Of a stretch of 64,000 nucleotides of DNA, positions 14,201 to 23,845 are shown in pieces. Origin of the DNA: Costus lasius (lineage: Eukaryota > Streptophyta > Magnoliopsida > Zingiberales > Costaceae). A program made the position numbers and the translations under genes. Where the stretch lies: positions 6,059,957-6,123,956 of the forward strand of contig CM050450.1 of the NCBI GenBank assembly GCA_027563935.2, read 5' to 3'. Positions within the stretch are counted from its first letter, which is position 1. Each line of letters starts with the position of its first letter. The notes below the pieces were generated by a model that saw only the letters and a list, made by a program, of their open reading frames with translations, was not told the origin of the DNA and did no database searches.

Positions 14201-14274
14201 TTTTACAAACTCCAATTGGTCAGGAGAGCTTTCCTCCTGTACCTTATCCAAATCCTTCCACTCCAAATGGTTAA
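3922..14274 (+). CDS. EPL1: Enhancer of polycomb-like protein (EPL1; NuA4 complex subunit)
   Basis: Nuclear scaffold subunit of the NuA4-type histone H4/H2A acetyltransferase complex. Twelve coding exons: 3922-4077, 7765-7894, 7963-8065, 8558-8681, 9564-9629, 9762-9800, 11022-11102, 11237-11284, 12192-12242, 12328-12396, 13571-13810 and 14023-14274. All introns are GT-AG and the exons sum to 1359 nt, one open frame of 452 residues. The N-terminus MSRLSIRPRPLDIHKKLPIV is the EPcA signature; next come EFVEYDLDNEDEDWLEELN, FKLEVLDHKARER and RRLQPPPPVNDTNPYNVFRPRE; a basic coiled coil follows (EQARKLLEVLIKREEKKREL). An acidic DDDDMDLDD stretch sits in exon 11. The C-terminus has DEPVLLFTKPLDPDKLAAVGI and FHGRIGRGGRIVFDR. 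Length and order match plant EPL1 proteins. Intron 1 is 3.7 kb and holds LINE debris; the other introns are small or moderate. No break seen. Confidence 0.94.
4800..5400 (-). mobile_element. Decayed LINE reverse-transcriptase fragment in EPL1 intron 1
   Basis: Read on the minus strand around 5350-5150, one frame gives VDDTLLYFKANLKSL, the A/VDD catalytic box of plant L1-type reverse transcriptase and its usual following helix, then a stop and further family-like sequence (FEIFFPTKV). Several stops and frame changes show that it is dead. It lies antisense to the host gene. Its edges are not defined; neighbouring AT-rich sequence from 4430 to 7040 may belong to the same insertion. Confidence 0.55.
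8199..8241. repeat. (AT)n microsatellite
   Basis: About 21 uninterrupted AT units inside EPL1 intron 3, just downstream of exon 3. Confidence 0.95.
9241..9401. repeat. Tandem duplication of ~80 bp
   Basis: Two adjacent copies (9241-9320 and 9321-9401), each with an A-run, AAACACA, CACTTTTACATTGA, a TGTGTGTATATATATA tract and TTATTTGT. They differ by a few substitutions and tract length. They lie in EPL1 intron 4. Confidence 0.9.
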
Positions 14275-14806
14275 ACTGGCAGTTTCTGCATTTTATTTGC
14301 ATGATCTTCCTATGAATGTTAACGGGTTTGGAGAAGCATGTGCTGGTCGTAGATTAAGTTAGCCCTTGAGAGTTGGGATTACTTAGCTTGAGCATTAGAT
14401 TTTAGGAGGGTGTAACCGTATAAGTTGGGCTTCTAAGAAGCAGAGGCCTTGTACGAGCTAGGCATGCTTAGCATTTTTGATTGCTAGTAATGCCCATCTC
14501 TTGTTACTTTCTCCAACCATTGTACAATTAATTTCCGTCTCAGTGGAAAAGCTGAGCATTCTTTTCTTCGTCGTTGCCTGCTAGATTTTTTTCCCAATTA
14601 ATGCTTGCTCTTTACAGATTGGATCGTTTCGTCTCTTGGCCAAGGTTGATGATGTATAGAACATTCGTGCATCGTATGTAGATGTATGTTTTTTTTTTCT
14701 CCCAAACACTTAGCTCTGCTTTTGTGGCAAATCTATTACAACCACAGATTGGTTCATCTGATTTTTATTGGAATGTAGAAATAATAAAATATATTCCTGA
14801 AGAATT

Positions 14807-14810
<4 letters not shown>
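14275..14810 (+). terminator. EPL1 3' UTR with polyadenylation signal
   Basis: The sequence after the TAA at 14272-14274 has no further coding potential. An AATAAA hexamer at 14783-14788, about 510 nt after the stop, is a plausible poly(A) signal. Confidence 0.5.

Positions 14811-14838
<28 letters not shown>
14810..14838. repeat. (AT)n microsatellite
   Basis: Uninterrupted TA/AT dinucleotides just beyond the probable EPL1 poly(A) site. Confidence 0.95.
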
Positions 14839-14842
<4 letters not shown>

Positions 14843-16030
14843 TTGTTAATCTTTTATTCATCTGATTATCATAGTTATGTGAATGAATAAATAAATCTAT
14901 ATATAGGCGAGTGAGAATGATGCCAATTATTTCTACCTTGTTTTTGTTAGTAGGTGCTGTAAATGAACTGAGTTGATATTTGCAATGTTCAAATTACTTG
15001 TCAATTTTCATTTTGGGCAAAACTCAACTTTTATTGGGCGCAAATTGAGCTTTATGATGTTCAACTTTCATTGTTAAAGTTTAGTGAAGAATTTATCGAA
15101 TTTGGATAGCAAGTTCCATATGCCTTATAGAGCAAAAAATGATTTCAATTCTATTGGTTTGGTTGATGCCTCCGTGAGCAACGTGACTTCATCGTCCGTA
15201 CATTATTATATATTTTTGTCTCTTTAATTATATACTTTATGTTTTAATGTATCTTTTCTCGTACTCTAAAATGAGGAACAACGTTGGGTTATATCATTCT
15301 AATTTATCATGGTAATTTAGTGTGCAAATAAAATTCTACATTTTTTTTTTGTGGAGAAATGTTTTTAGAAAGAGAAATGCTCCAGTTATGAATACATAAG
15401 AAATCGTCGCTTTTGTGTGAGAAGTGTTTTATATTTATGAATCGTCGTTATTCGCGTGATGAATTGGCCGATGAATCAACGTTTAAAATCACATAATAAA
15501 AATTGGTGGCTGGTATATAATGTATTAAGTGCCTGTTTAAATTATACTGTATTATTATTGTATTGTAACATACTATTAAAATTTATAAGATGTCTGATTA
15601 ATAATTTTTTAACTACTGTTAAAATTTAAAATAATAAATAAATATATGATTATATATTATTTTAAATTATTTAAAATAATAATAAATTTTAGTTTTTTAA
15701 TATTAAAATTTTAAATTATTTAAAATAATAATACGTAAAATTTTAATCAAAATTATATAAATTATTTTTTTGAAGAAGTAGAAACGATAAAAGTATTAAA
15801 TTATAGCTTTTTAATTTTTTACTTTTTTACTGATTTTTCTATTTTTATTTTTTATTATTAAACAGTTTTTTAACTACTTTTTGCTTAAAAGCTGTTTAAA
15901 ATTAGTTTCGGGGTAAATGAATCCAAAACATGAAATCAAAATATTATTTTATTTTTAATATTTTAATAAAATACTCTTCAAATAAAAAAAAATCAAGTAT
16001 CTTTTGGGGAGCAAATTTCTTAGGCACATG
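14839..16030. other. AT-rich intergenic DNA with a diverged MITE-like copy
   Basis: No gene seen. The stretch ~15530-15915 contains ATTTATAAGATGTCTGATTA and TTTTTAACTACTGTTAAAAT, which match internal parts of the MITE at 25422-25829 read in the opposite orientation. The clean terminal repeats are lost, so this looks like an older member of the same family. Confidence 0.45.
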
Positions 16031-16034
16031 TGTG

Positions 16035-16168
16035 TGCCTAAAAATATTAAGAACTATGGATAATTTTAGGTTAAAAAATATTTTTTTAAAAAAAAATATA
16101 AAGAAGTAATCTATGTGTTTTAAGCTATTCAATGGTACCAATATCATCATGAATAAATTTATCTATGA
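16035..16168. repeat. Single arm of the foldback repeat at the left edge of the viral locus
   Basis: The run from GCCTAAAAATATTAAGAACT to ATGAATAAATTTATCTATGA is nearly identical, in the same orientation, to 29845-29985 on the far side of the viral locus. Only one arm is present here; viral reverse-transcriptase sequence starts directly after it, at about 16170. Confidence 0.75.
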
Positions 16169-16169
16169 T

Positions 16170-16790
16170 GAGAATGGGCAGCCTTTACCTGCCCTTTAGG
16201 ACACTTTGAATCGTTAGTAATGCTATTTGGATTAAAGAATGCCCCCAGTATATTCCAAAGAAAGATAGATAATTGTTTTACAAAATACAGAGAATTTCTA
16301 TGTGTCTACATAGATGATATATTAGTTTTTTCTAAAACAAAAGAACAACATATTGGGCATTTAAAATTAGTTCTTAGTGAATTTTTTAAAAAATGGAATC
16401 GTAATTAGTAGTAAGAAAGCATTATTGACTTTTTAGGAGTTGAGATAGGACAAGGACACATAAAACTACAACTACATATCAGTACTAAAGTCTTAGAATG
16501 AGAGATAACTGATATAAAATCTTTACATAAATTTTTAGGATTAGTAAATTATGCAAAACCTTTTATTCACAAGTTAGGAAAAATAATATGACCTTTTATA
16601 TGCAAAAAATAGGAAAAACAGGTTTAAAACATCTTAACCTAGAAGACAAAAGACAAATTGATAAAGTCAAGGAGGCCATTAAAATAATACCAAAACTAAA
16701 ATTACCATTGGATACTGATTATCTTATAATAGAATTTGACGGATGTGAACAAGGATGGGGAGCAATACTGAAAAGACAGACAATTGAAGT
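16170..16790 (+). pseudogene. Viral reverse transcriptase / RNase H fragment, second copy
   Basis: Plus-strand fragment of the viral polymerase, about 95% like the minus-strand copy by eye. It carries LFGLKNAPSIFQRK and the catalytic YIDDILVF box (16220-16408), then a frameshift, and the start of RNase H with EFDGCEQGWG (16588-16794). It lacks the N-terminal half of RT and stops abruptly in RNase H, where it is fused to viral leader sequence at ~16787. Dead fragment. Confidence 0.85.
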
Positions 16791-17352
16791 CTAGTGTGAG
16801 CATTAGTGTGAGCGTTAGCTACTTGTTTAGTGTGTGCGATCTGTACTACTTACCACCTATAAGAAACTAGTTGCTACTATCATTGCAAGTATCTTGTTTA
16901 TTAATAAACAAATCATGTTCATGATTTCTATGTGTGAGTAGTGGTCCCAAACGGGACTAAATCTTTTCTTAATTTTGAGCCATGAACTGAAGGTACTGTT
17001 AAGGGTAGGTTTAAGTTTTTATTAAAGATCTTAATGTTATTATGATTATGTGCACAAAAGGATCGACGGAAGAGTACTCAAAGAGGCAAGAGGCCGTCCA
17101 TGGGGAAATAAGTACGTGTAGATATGAGTGCAAGGTATTCATAGTTTCATGTAAGATTTAGATAAAAGCATGAATCTTGAAGAAGAAAATGAAGGCGGCA
17201 TGGCTTAAGGTTAAGGATAAGGTTTAGTTCCCTAGTAAGGCTTTCTGATAACTTGATTCCACCCAGTAATCTTGTTATACTTAAGTTTGAAACTCTTTGA
17301 TTAGCTAAATTATCTTGAATGATACCTGGTTTACCTTTACATTAATGATACC
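16787..17352 (+). repeat. Left arm of the viral leader inverted repeat
   Basis: From GAAGTCTAGTGTGAGCATTA to CCTTTACATTAATGATAC this arm is the reverse complement of 18247-18831, with scattered substitutions and small indels. It corresponds to the viral transcript leader starting about 15 nt after the predicted transcription start, and it includes an AATAAA at 16903-16908. The arms are separated by ~894 bp. Confidence 0.88.
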
Positions 17353-17354
17353 CG

Positions 17355-17763
17355 GATAACTGATATAAGTTTCTTCTAAGTTTACTCTTATATTTTCATT
17401 TTCTTCAACCAAATCATTTAGTTCTTCCAAACTCATTTTTGTTTAGTTTAGATTTCCTTTAATTATTATTTACCAATTGATTAATTATTAGTAAGCTGGC
17501 TTCTAATTTTCTTTTCTGTGCTCTTAATGCTTTAAATCTTTTTTCATCAGTTTGTTCATAAGAAGTCTTTCTATTTGGAAATCATTTTCTAATTCTGTAA
17601 TACCATTAATAATTCTTGTAATCTTGGTTTGGAGATATCTCAGGTGTTTGTTATTTCCTTCATACCTATTTTCTTCTAATCTATTTTCTCTAATAAACTT
17701 ACTATTATTAAAGATGTATTTACTTAGTTGGACTCTTTCTGCTTTTGTAAAATAGCTATTCAT
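17355..17763 (-). pseudogene. Viral ORF2 and start of the next small ORF, second copy
   Basis: An open frame of 79 codons at 17763-17524 starts MNSYFTKAERVQLSKYIFNN and is rich in charged and Asn residues; I do not recognise a domain, but its position matches the small ORF2 of pararetroviruses. Its ATG overlaps the end of ORF1 by an ATGA junction. A following small frame (ATG near 17436, MSLEELNDLVEEN) matches 29381-29169 in the first copy but is cut off at 17355 by the leader inverted repeat. Confidence 0.6.
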
Positions 17764-18068
17764 GTTTCTTTTTTTTTTCCTAAAAGTTTAAACCATAAAT
17801 TTTCAGGATTTTTACTAGGGCCTAAGATTATTTCTTCTCGTATATTCTCATAATTATTCATATATTCTGCTAACTCATTAATATCTTCATTTATCCATAT
17901 TATTTTACCTTTAAGGCGAATAATCTAGTCTTTACTTTGTTGGCATCTTTTCATAAAAGAATCTTTTCCAATATCTCCTAGGTTCTTATAGTCCTTAATA
18001 ATTTCATTTCCGTCATATACAAACTTATTTATCATAAACTTATCACTTTTACTGAAAGGATATTTCAT
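17760..18068 (-). pseudogene. Viral ORF1, second copy
   Basis: The ATG at 18068-18066 opens a frame of about 100 codons starting MKYPFSKSDKF, interrupted by one in-frame TAG near 17925. It continues into a segment with ILGPSKNPENLW, also present in the truncated first copy at 29740-29842, and ends at an ATGA overlap with ORF2. Such start-stop overlaps are typical of badnavirus-like gene arrangement. Function unknown. Confidence 0.6.
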
Positions 18069-18074
18069 GCTTAA

Positions 18075-18088
18075 GGCTCTGATGCCAA
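18075..18088 (-). other. Probable tRNA-Met primer binding site of the virus
   Basis: On the minus strand the sequence is TTGGCATCAGAGCC, one substitution from the usual plant initiator-tRNA site TGGTATCAGAGC. It lies about 760 nt after the predicted transcription start and only ~6 nt before the ORF1 ATG. Confidence 0.65.
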
Positions 18089-18246
18089 TAAGAAAGCAGA
18101 AGTGCTAAGAAGATTAAGATTATTGTAGAAAATGAAGGAGCTTAATTAAGACTATTGCACTTAAGAGGAGGTAAAGATAAAATTGCAATAAGAAAATATG
18201 GTAGAAGACTAACATGTTAAGTAAGATAGTATATTGTAAAGATAAA

Positions 18247-18831
18247 CCATGTATCATTAATGTAAAGGTAAACCAGATATCATTCAAGATAATTTAGCTA
18301 ATCAAAGAGCTTCAAACTTAAGTATAACAAGATTACTAGGTGGAATCAAGTTATCAAAAAGCTTTACTAGGGAACTAAACCTTATCCTTAACCTTAAGCC
18401 ATGCCGCCTTCATTTCCTTGTTCAAGGTTCATACTTTTATCTAAATCTTACATAAAACTATGATTACCTTGCACTCATATCTACGTGTACTTATTTCCCC
18501 ATGGACGGCCTCTTGCCTCTTTGGGTACTCTTCCGTCGATCCTTTTGTGCACATATTCATAATAACATTAAGATCTTTAATAAAAACTTAAACCTACCCT
18601 TAATGGTACCTTCATTTCATGGCTCAAAATTAAGAAAATATTTAGTCCCATTCAGGACCTCTACTCACACATAGCAGAAATCATGAACATGATTTGTTTA
18701 TTGATAAACAAGATACTTACAATGATAGTAGCGACTAGTTTTTTATAGGTGGTAGGTAGTACAGATCGCACACACTAAATAAGTAGCTAACACTCACACT
18801 AATGCTCACACTAGACTTCAGTTGTCTGAGG
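18247..18831 (-). repeat. Right arm of the viral leader inverted repeat
   Basis: The minus-strand viral leader in its native place, downstream of the promoter and upstream of the primer site and ORF1. Its inverted partner is 16787-17352. A transcript crossing both arms would fold into a long hairpin. Confidence 0.88.
18697..18702 (-). terminator. Viral polyadenylation signal in the leader
   Basis: AATAAA on the minus strand, ~145 nt after the predicted transcription start. Pararetroviruses place the signal just after the start, so that it is skipped once and used after a full circle; this fits the pattern. Confidence 0.55.
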
Positions 18832-18873
18832 GATGCTTGAACTTCGATGAACTTCCTGTGAAGGGTGAGGGGG

Positions 18874-18883
18874 TATTTATATA
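18874..18883 (-). promoter_or_regulatory. Viral TATA box
   Basis: TATATAAATA on the minus strand in a GAAATATATAAATACCCCC context. The predicted start is about 30 nt downstream, near 18845. This is the full-length transcript promoter of the pararetrovirus. Confidence 0.65.
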
Positions 18884-18984
18884 TTTCTAGAAGTGGAGGT
18901 TTGGGTTGAGGTCTTGCTTCGAGAGCCTTCGGTTTAGTGGATAAGAGAATCTTGTCAGAGAATCATCCTTGATAATCTTGTGAG

Positions 18985-19205
18985 TGGGGATGAGTGAGGA
19001 GAGAACTTCTTTAAGTCAAGTCTTGTCATCTTTGTGAGTGGAAGAGAGAATCTTGATACGTTCTTCATAATCTGATGAGTGATGAGAGAATCTTATCAGA
19101 ACTTCTTTAAGTCTTGTCATCCTTGTGAGTGGAAGAGAGAATCTTGATACATTCTTCATAATTTGATCTTGTCAGAACTTCTTTAAGTCTTGTCATCATC
19201 ATTTT
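18985..19205 (-). promoter_or_regulatory. Tandem repeats upstream of the viral promoter
   Basis: Three imperfect copies of a block containing GAACTTCTTTAAGTC, CTTGTCATC, GTGAGTGGAAGAGAGAATCTTGAT and TTCTTCATAAT (forward strand), starting near 19003, 19099 and 19175. They sit 100-320 bp upstream of the TATA box, the usual place of pararetroviral enhancer elements. No known factor site is assigned. Confidence 0.6.
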
Positions 19206-19384
19206 TTTTGCCATTACTTTTACAAGGCCTGTATTTGTTTTTTTTTTATTTATACTTCCATAACATTTTCGATATTTGCATTTGTAACAGGATCGTCCGT
19301 TAAGTAACCGTCATCGTCTTCCGGGTCTTCTGGGTAACGTAAGTGGATACTGATATATGTACATCCACTTTCTCCATAAATACT

Positions 19385-19672
19385 TCATTTATTAAAGGCC
19401 TTTAGCTGTTGTAGATGTTTTGTATAAGCTAGTTCATAATCCACCAGATTAGGGAATGGTACATACAAACTAGATCCAAAGTGATCTAAATAAATCTTCA
19501 TATTTCTGTTTTCATGGAGAAGAACATACTTTGTTATCTTTTTGGAGATCATCTTGCATCTCCATATTTTTAAACTGTGAAGTGTATCATTTGCGGCTAA
19601 TTTGTCCGTTGTTTCTTCTGAAAAATGACACGTATTCATATATGGTTTCGTATAGTTGACTATGGTGATCAT
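19385..19672 (-). pseudogene. Viral 3'-terminal reading frame, unknown function
   Basis: A 95-codon frame starting MITIVNYTKPYMNTCHF and ending in LQQLKAFNK. It lies between the retroelement insertion (about 19.68-21.08 kb) and the viral promoter, so it is the last coding segment of the viral genome. It may be the continuation of the 21390-21677 frame, split by that insertion. I recognise no domain. Confidence 0.45.
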
Positions 19673-19684
19673 AATTTCATATTT

Positions 19685-21075
19685 GCTTCGGTTCGAAAAG
19701 CAAGTTCATAGGGCCTAAACGGCTCCTACCGCAAGTGCACGGTCTATCGCGTAATAATTAAGATCGAACCCACAGGGACTAGGGTCACGTACTAACTAAT
19801 CAATAAATTAATAGCTAGGTTAACGATTAATGGAGAAGCGTCTAAAATCCTAGAGCAAGCAATTAAACTAAAGCAGACTTAAATCAAGCGAAGCAGAAAG
19901 CAAGACAAAAGGGGTTTTGAGATTATGAGAGAGATTCGGGGTTTTAGGTTTCACCACACTGAAGCATGCATAAATATTAAGGTTTGACAATTTAAATAAA
20001 ATTTTATCTAAGTTCTCAAGGTAACCTTTCCTAGGGTACAGACGCACTCCCTCTCAGGACACGGTCCGGTATCCGTCTTAACCCAGATCTCCTACTCTCG
20101 TGGCTTACCAGGGTTAATACGGATCCATTGGGTTCTATGAAAGATTAGGGTTCCTCGAGTGATTTCGAGTGCTCTCGCAACACGAAATCACCAGTCCAGT
20201 CTAGGGGTTCCGATGGTCTAGGTTCACCTCTCAGTCCTTCCCTCGACATCTAAAGCATGCATACATATGGCCTGTATGTAAACAAGAATTAAAACATCCT
20301 ATACATGAATAAGAACAAGGATAAGTGAAGAAATATATAGATCAAACATTAATATCAAGCATTCTTACAGTGGGCTACGCCCAAACCCCGAAAAGAAGAG
20401 TTTACGCTAGTGTATACATCGTTAAACACATAGAATCTCTCATAATAATTAAATCAAACCAAAGGGAGGGTAGATCGTCGATGGAAGAAGGTCCAGCACG
20501 AAGATCCACGCCGGAACGACGAAGAAATCAAGCCGGAACAGTGTTGTCGCCTCTGAAATCGGCCCAAAACCCTAAGGTATCGCCTTTTTCACTCATTCTC
20601 CTCGGTTGCTTGTCCAAATCCGATTATTCTGGTCCCAAATAGTGCGTATGCTAGTTAGGAAGGTCTCCCCCAATTTCGCTCCAATCCGAGCTAAGAATAG
20701 AAAGTTACGGGCGAAATACCGGACGCCTGTTGAGCAGTTCGCGACGATACACGGCCGTGCATGGATGCACGGCCATGCCCGTGTACGGCTCTGTCGCGGA
20801 ATAACTTATGGATCACGGCCGTGCATGGTTGCACACCCATAGCCGTGTACGGCTCGGTGAAGCCTGGAGTAGCAGGGTCATGCACGGCCGTGCATGGGTA
20901 GACACCCATGACCGTGCATCTTGTAGAAAGCTCTGATTGGGCTAAAATTTGGCAGGTAGCTTCGTCTCATCATGGGAAATCGTCCCATACCTTCAAATTA
21001 TCTAAATTCCACTGATTTTAGGGTCAAATACCTGCATTTCATTAAAACGGAGGAAAAGTGAAGGTTCTGAAGAAT
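19685..21075. mobile_element. LTR-retroelement fragment inserted in the virus
   Basis: A GC-richer block unlike the AT-rich viral flanks. It contains CCGCAAGTGCACGGTCTATC and GATCGAACCCACAGGGACT, sequences I associate with LTRs of plant Ty3/Gypsy (Tat/Ogre-like) elements. It also has three ~65 bp units starting CACGGCCGTGCATGG (20749-20920), each built of near-palindromes. No open polyprotein is present, and exact ends and target duplication were not resolved. Probably a solo or truncated LTR. Confidence 0.5.
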
Positions 21076-21389
21076 ATGAAGCATTTGAGTAAATAAATGA
21101 GATGAAACATGCATTATGCTCTAAGATACGAATGAAATTGGGTCACAAAATATCATATTTTTTACATGTCATCACAAGTCTCATATCCGGGACTTATTGG
21201 AAATACTCTAAGATTAAGAAAACCAGGTTTCTTCAATTGTCTAAACAATCTTTTGACTATCCATTGCAATTGCCAATCCATCACTAATTTTTTCAATCTG
21301 GTATTCTTTTTGTAGAATTATTCTTCCTATATAGCCTTTCTCCATATATTCTTTAATCTGTATTCTTTTTCATTCACTGACTGGTCATA

Positions 21390-21677
21390 TCAAACGTCCA
21401 TATCTACTGCTAGTGATAACACTCGAAAACCTTCTTTGCAGGGACAATAAGTGTGTAGATGTTGATTTCCTTCATATTGTTCATATATAAAAGTAAGTTC
21501 AGCTAGCATAGAGATGTTCATAATGGCATAGGACTTTAGGTGTTCTTGTTTTGTAACATAATTTTCTAGCTTTTCCTTTTGAATCAACTCATAAACTGTT
21601 CTTTGTACTTCACTGAGCTGTGGGGGAAATTGTTCATCATTGAAATCCGCCTCATTCTTTCTTCTTGATAGAATCAT
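21390..21677 (-). pseudogene. Viral reading frame after the polyprotein (ORF4-like)
   Basis: A 95-codon frame starting MILSRRKNEADFNDEQFPPQ. Its ATG overlaps the stop of the preceding frame as ATGA (21674-21677), indicating native coupled translation. It contains EVQRTVYELIQKEKLE and a short cysteine motif (TYCPCKEGF). No family recognised. Coding-like sequence continues after its stop in shifted frames until the retroelement insertion near 21.08 kb. Confidence 0.5.
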
Positions 21678-22063
21678 CTTATGAGTTCAATTTCTTCTTT
21701 CCTTGTCTTTTCTCTTTCTACTAAGCTTTTATTCTTTCCTTCAATTTTCTTAATATATTGTTGAGTCTTCGGAATAAAAGGTGCGTACACATAATTGAGT
21801 TGAGGAAACTGGAAATGATAACTTACAAAGTTGTTGGTATACTGAAAAATATATTCTAAATGTTTCATGGTGACTAGAAAGTTTTGAAAATTTGTTCTTG
21901 AGGACCATAGATGGTCTAATATAGTTTGCTGGAAGCCATGTAGGGGAAGGGTAGTCCTATATTTGGTAAAAGCAGGGGGTAAGACTAAGATATTGGAAGG
22001 TAACACTGGAGGTTGGTTTCTATTAGGGGTAGGAGAAGCATGAAGAGAATTAATAGTTATCAT
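21674..22063 (-). pseudogene. Viral segment C-terminal to RNase H, unknown
   Basis: An intact 129-codon stretch following a proline/serine/threonine-rich linker after RNase H. It is rich in aromatic residues (VSYHFQFPQLNYVYAPFIP) and ends with a lysine/glutamate-rich tail. It may be the C-terminal tail of the polyprotein or a separate ORF. I do not recognise its fold. Confidence 0.5.
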
Positions 22064-22164
22064 GGGTGATGTGGGAGTAGGTAATAAAAGTAGAGATAAG
22101 ACAGATGTAGGGGGATTGGGATGGTGTTGTGCTCGTTGTAGATGCCATATGTTAAAATATATAG

Positions 22165-22255
22165 CAAAATGTTAATCCTACATACTAATTTGTTCAAAAT
22201 TGAACCTACATGCTAATTTGCTCAAATTTAAACCTACATGCTAATTTGCTTGAGC
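22165..22255. repeat. Short tandem repeat, ~30 bp unit
   Basis: Three imperfect copies of AACCTACATGCTAATTTGCT with an A/T spacer, between the RNase H region and the downstream viral frame. Confidence 0.85.
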
Positions 22256-22319
22256 CTCTTTTAGGTAAACATTTCTATATAATTTATCTGCAAGGGCATT
22301 ATATATCCCTTTAATATGT

Positions 22320-22975
22320 TCAAATATAACATGGTATCCGGCATTCTATCTTTAAAGTTCAGTCACCTTGTTGGCTAATTCTTTTACTATTTTTGTTTGC
22401 AAAAAATTTTACTATAGCTTCACAGTTTGTTCTAACTAATATTTCTTTCTTACTAAGTACTAAGTAGAAAAAGACGGAAACTGTCTAAAGCATATATGAT
22501 AGCTAAGATTTTGAAATCAATACTAGAAGTGATGCTTTTTTCCCTGAACTGGCCACTATTATAATGACAAATTTCTTTTTCTATTTTCAAAGAGTATTTA
22601 TGAGGTTTTTTTTTCAGTATTGTTCCCCATCCTTGTTCACATTCGTCAGATTCTATTATAAGATAATCAGTATCCAATGGTAATTTTAGTTTTGGTGTTG
22701 TTTTAATGGCCTCCTTGACTTTATCAGTTTGTTTTTTGTCTTCTGGGTTAAGATGTTTTAAACCTGTTTTTCCTATTTTTGCATATAAAGGTCCTATTAT
22801 TTTTCCTAAATTATGAATAAAAGGTCTTGCATAATTTACTATTCCTAAAAATTTCTGTAAAGATTTTATATCAGTTATCTCCCATTCTAAGACTTTAGTA
22901 CTAATATGTGGTTGTAGTTTTATGTGTCCTTGTCCTATCTCAACTCCTAAAAAATCAATATTTTTTCTAAAAAAT
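22320..22975 (-). pseudogene. Viral RNase H domain and RT connection, broken
   Basis: The frame 22677-22453 shows IIESDECEQGWG, the first acidic cluster of RNase H, and later DFKILAIIYALDSFR with the helix holding the second catalytic region. Near 22300-22350 another frame has the C-terminal NALADKLYR motif of viral/retroelement RNase H. The parts lie in different frames and a stop follows LLST, so the domain is dead. Confidence 0.75.
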
Positions 22976-23775
22976 TATGCTTTCTTACTACTAATTACGA
23001 TTTCATTTTTTAAAAATTCACTAAGAACTAATTTTAAATGCCTAATATGTTGTTCTTTTGTTTTAGAGAAGACTAATATATCATCTATGTAGACACATAC
23101 AAATTCTCTGTATTTTGTAAAACAACTATCCATCTTTCTTTGGAATATACTAGGGGCATTCTTTAATCCAAATGGCATTACTAACTATTCAAAGTGTTCT
23201 AAAGGGCATGTAAAGGCTGTCCATTCAATACTATCTGGATGTATTTTTATTTGCCAAAATCCAGACTTATAGTCAAACTTACTAAATATTTTAGCATCAT
23301 GTATTTTATTTATGAGTTCAATTTTGTCTGGAATATCATATCCGTCATCGATAGTATTATCATTTAGACGTCTATAATCAATTATCATCCTAGACTTTCC
23401 TCTTAGAATTTCACTATGCTTATTTACTATAAAAGCAGGACTCCTATGCCTACTAATACTTCTTCGGATTATCCCAAGTTTTGTTAGTTCAGAAATGTGC
23501 ATTTTAAATTCTTTAATATGATCATTTGGGATTTCTATTTTTTTACTTAAGATTCTTAGTTCTGGGTCTTTGAGTTCTAATTTATAGAATAACTTATTTT
23601 TATCCCAATGTTTAGTGGGATCATCTCCTATAATATTTTCTTTTTCTAACTTACTTATATAATCATCTATTTCATCATTGCCTGTATTAATATAATTATA
23701 TAATGATCTAGGGTCTATATATTGTGATTGAGAAATGTCACCTAAATCAAGTATCTCTACCATGTTTTCTAACAT
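22975..23775 (-). pseudogene. Viral reverse transcriptase
   Basis: The frame 23775-23185 carries PAFIVNKHSE, GKSRMIIDYRRLN and FSKFDYKSGFWQIKI, the fingers/palm motifs of Caulimoviridae/Ty3-type RT with its first catalytic Asp. A single nonsense codon (TAG) then interrupts where a conserved Trp is expected, and the frame resumes at 23178 with MPFGLKNAPSIFQRKMDSCF and the catalytic YIDDILVFS. A stop follows SSKKA. Otherwise well kept, so decay is moderate. Confidence 0.88.
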
Positions 23776-23845
23776 TTCTTTTGGGGTTTTATTTAATTCA
23801 GTGATTTCTTGTAGGTCATGACTATTATTTTGAATTTTTCATTCT

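Noticed and set aside
18060..18090. Host tRNA gene suggested by the CATCAGAGCC sequence
   Set aside because: Only a primer-site-length match; no cloverleaf around it.
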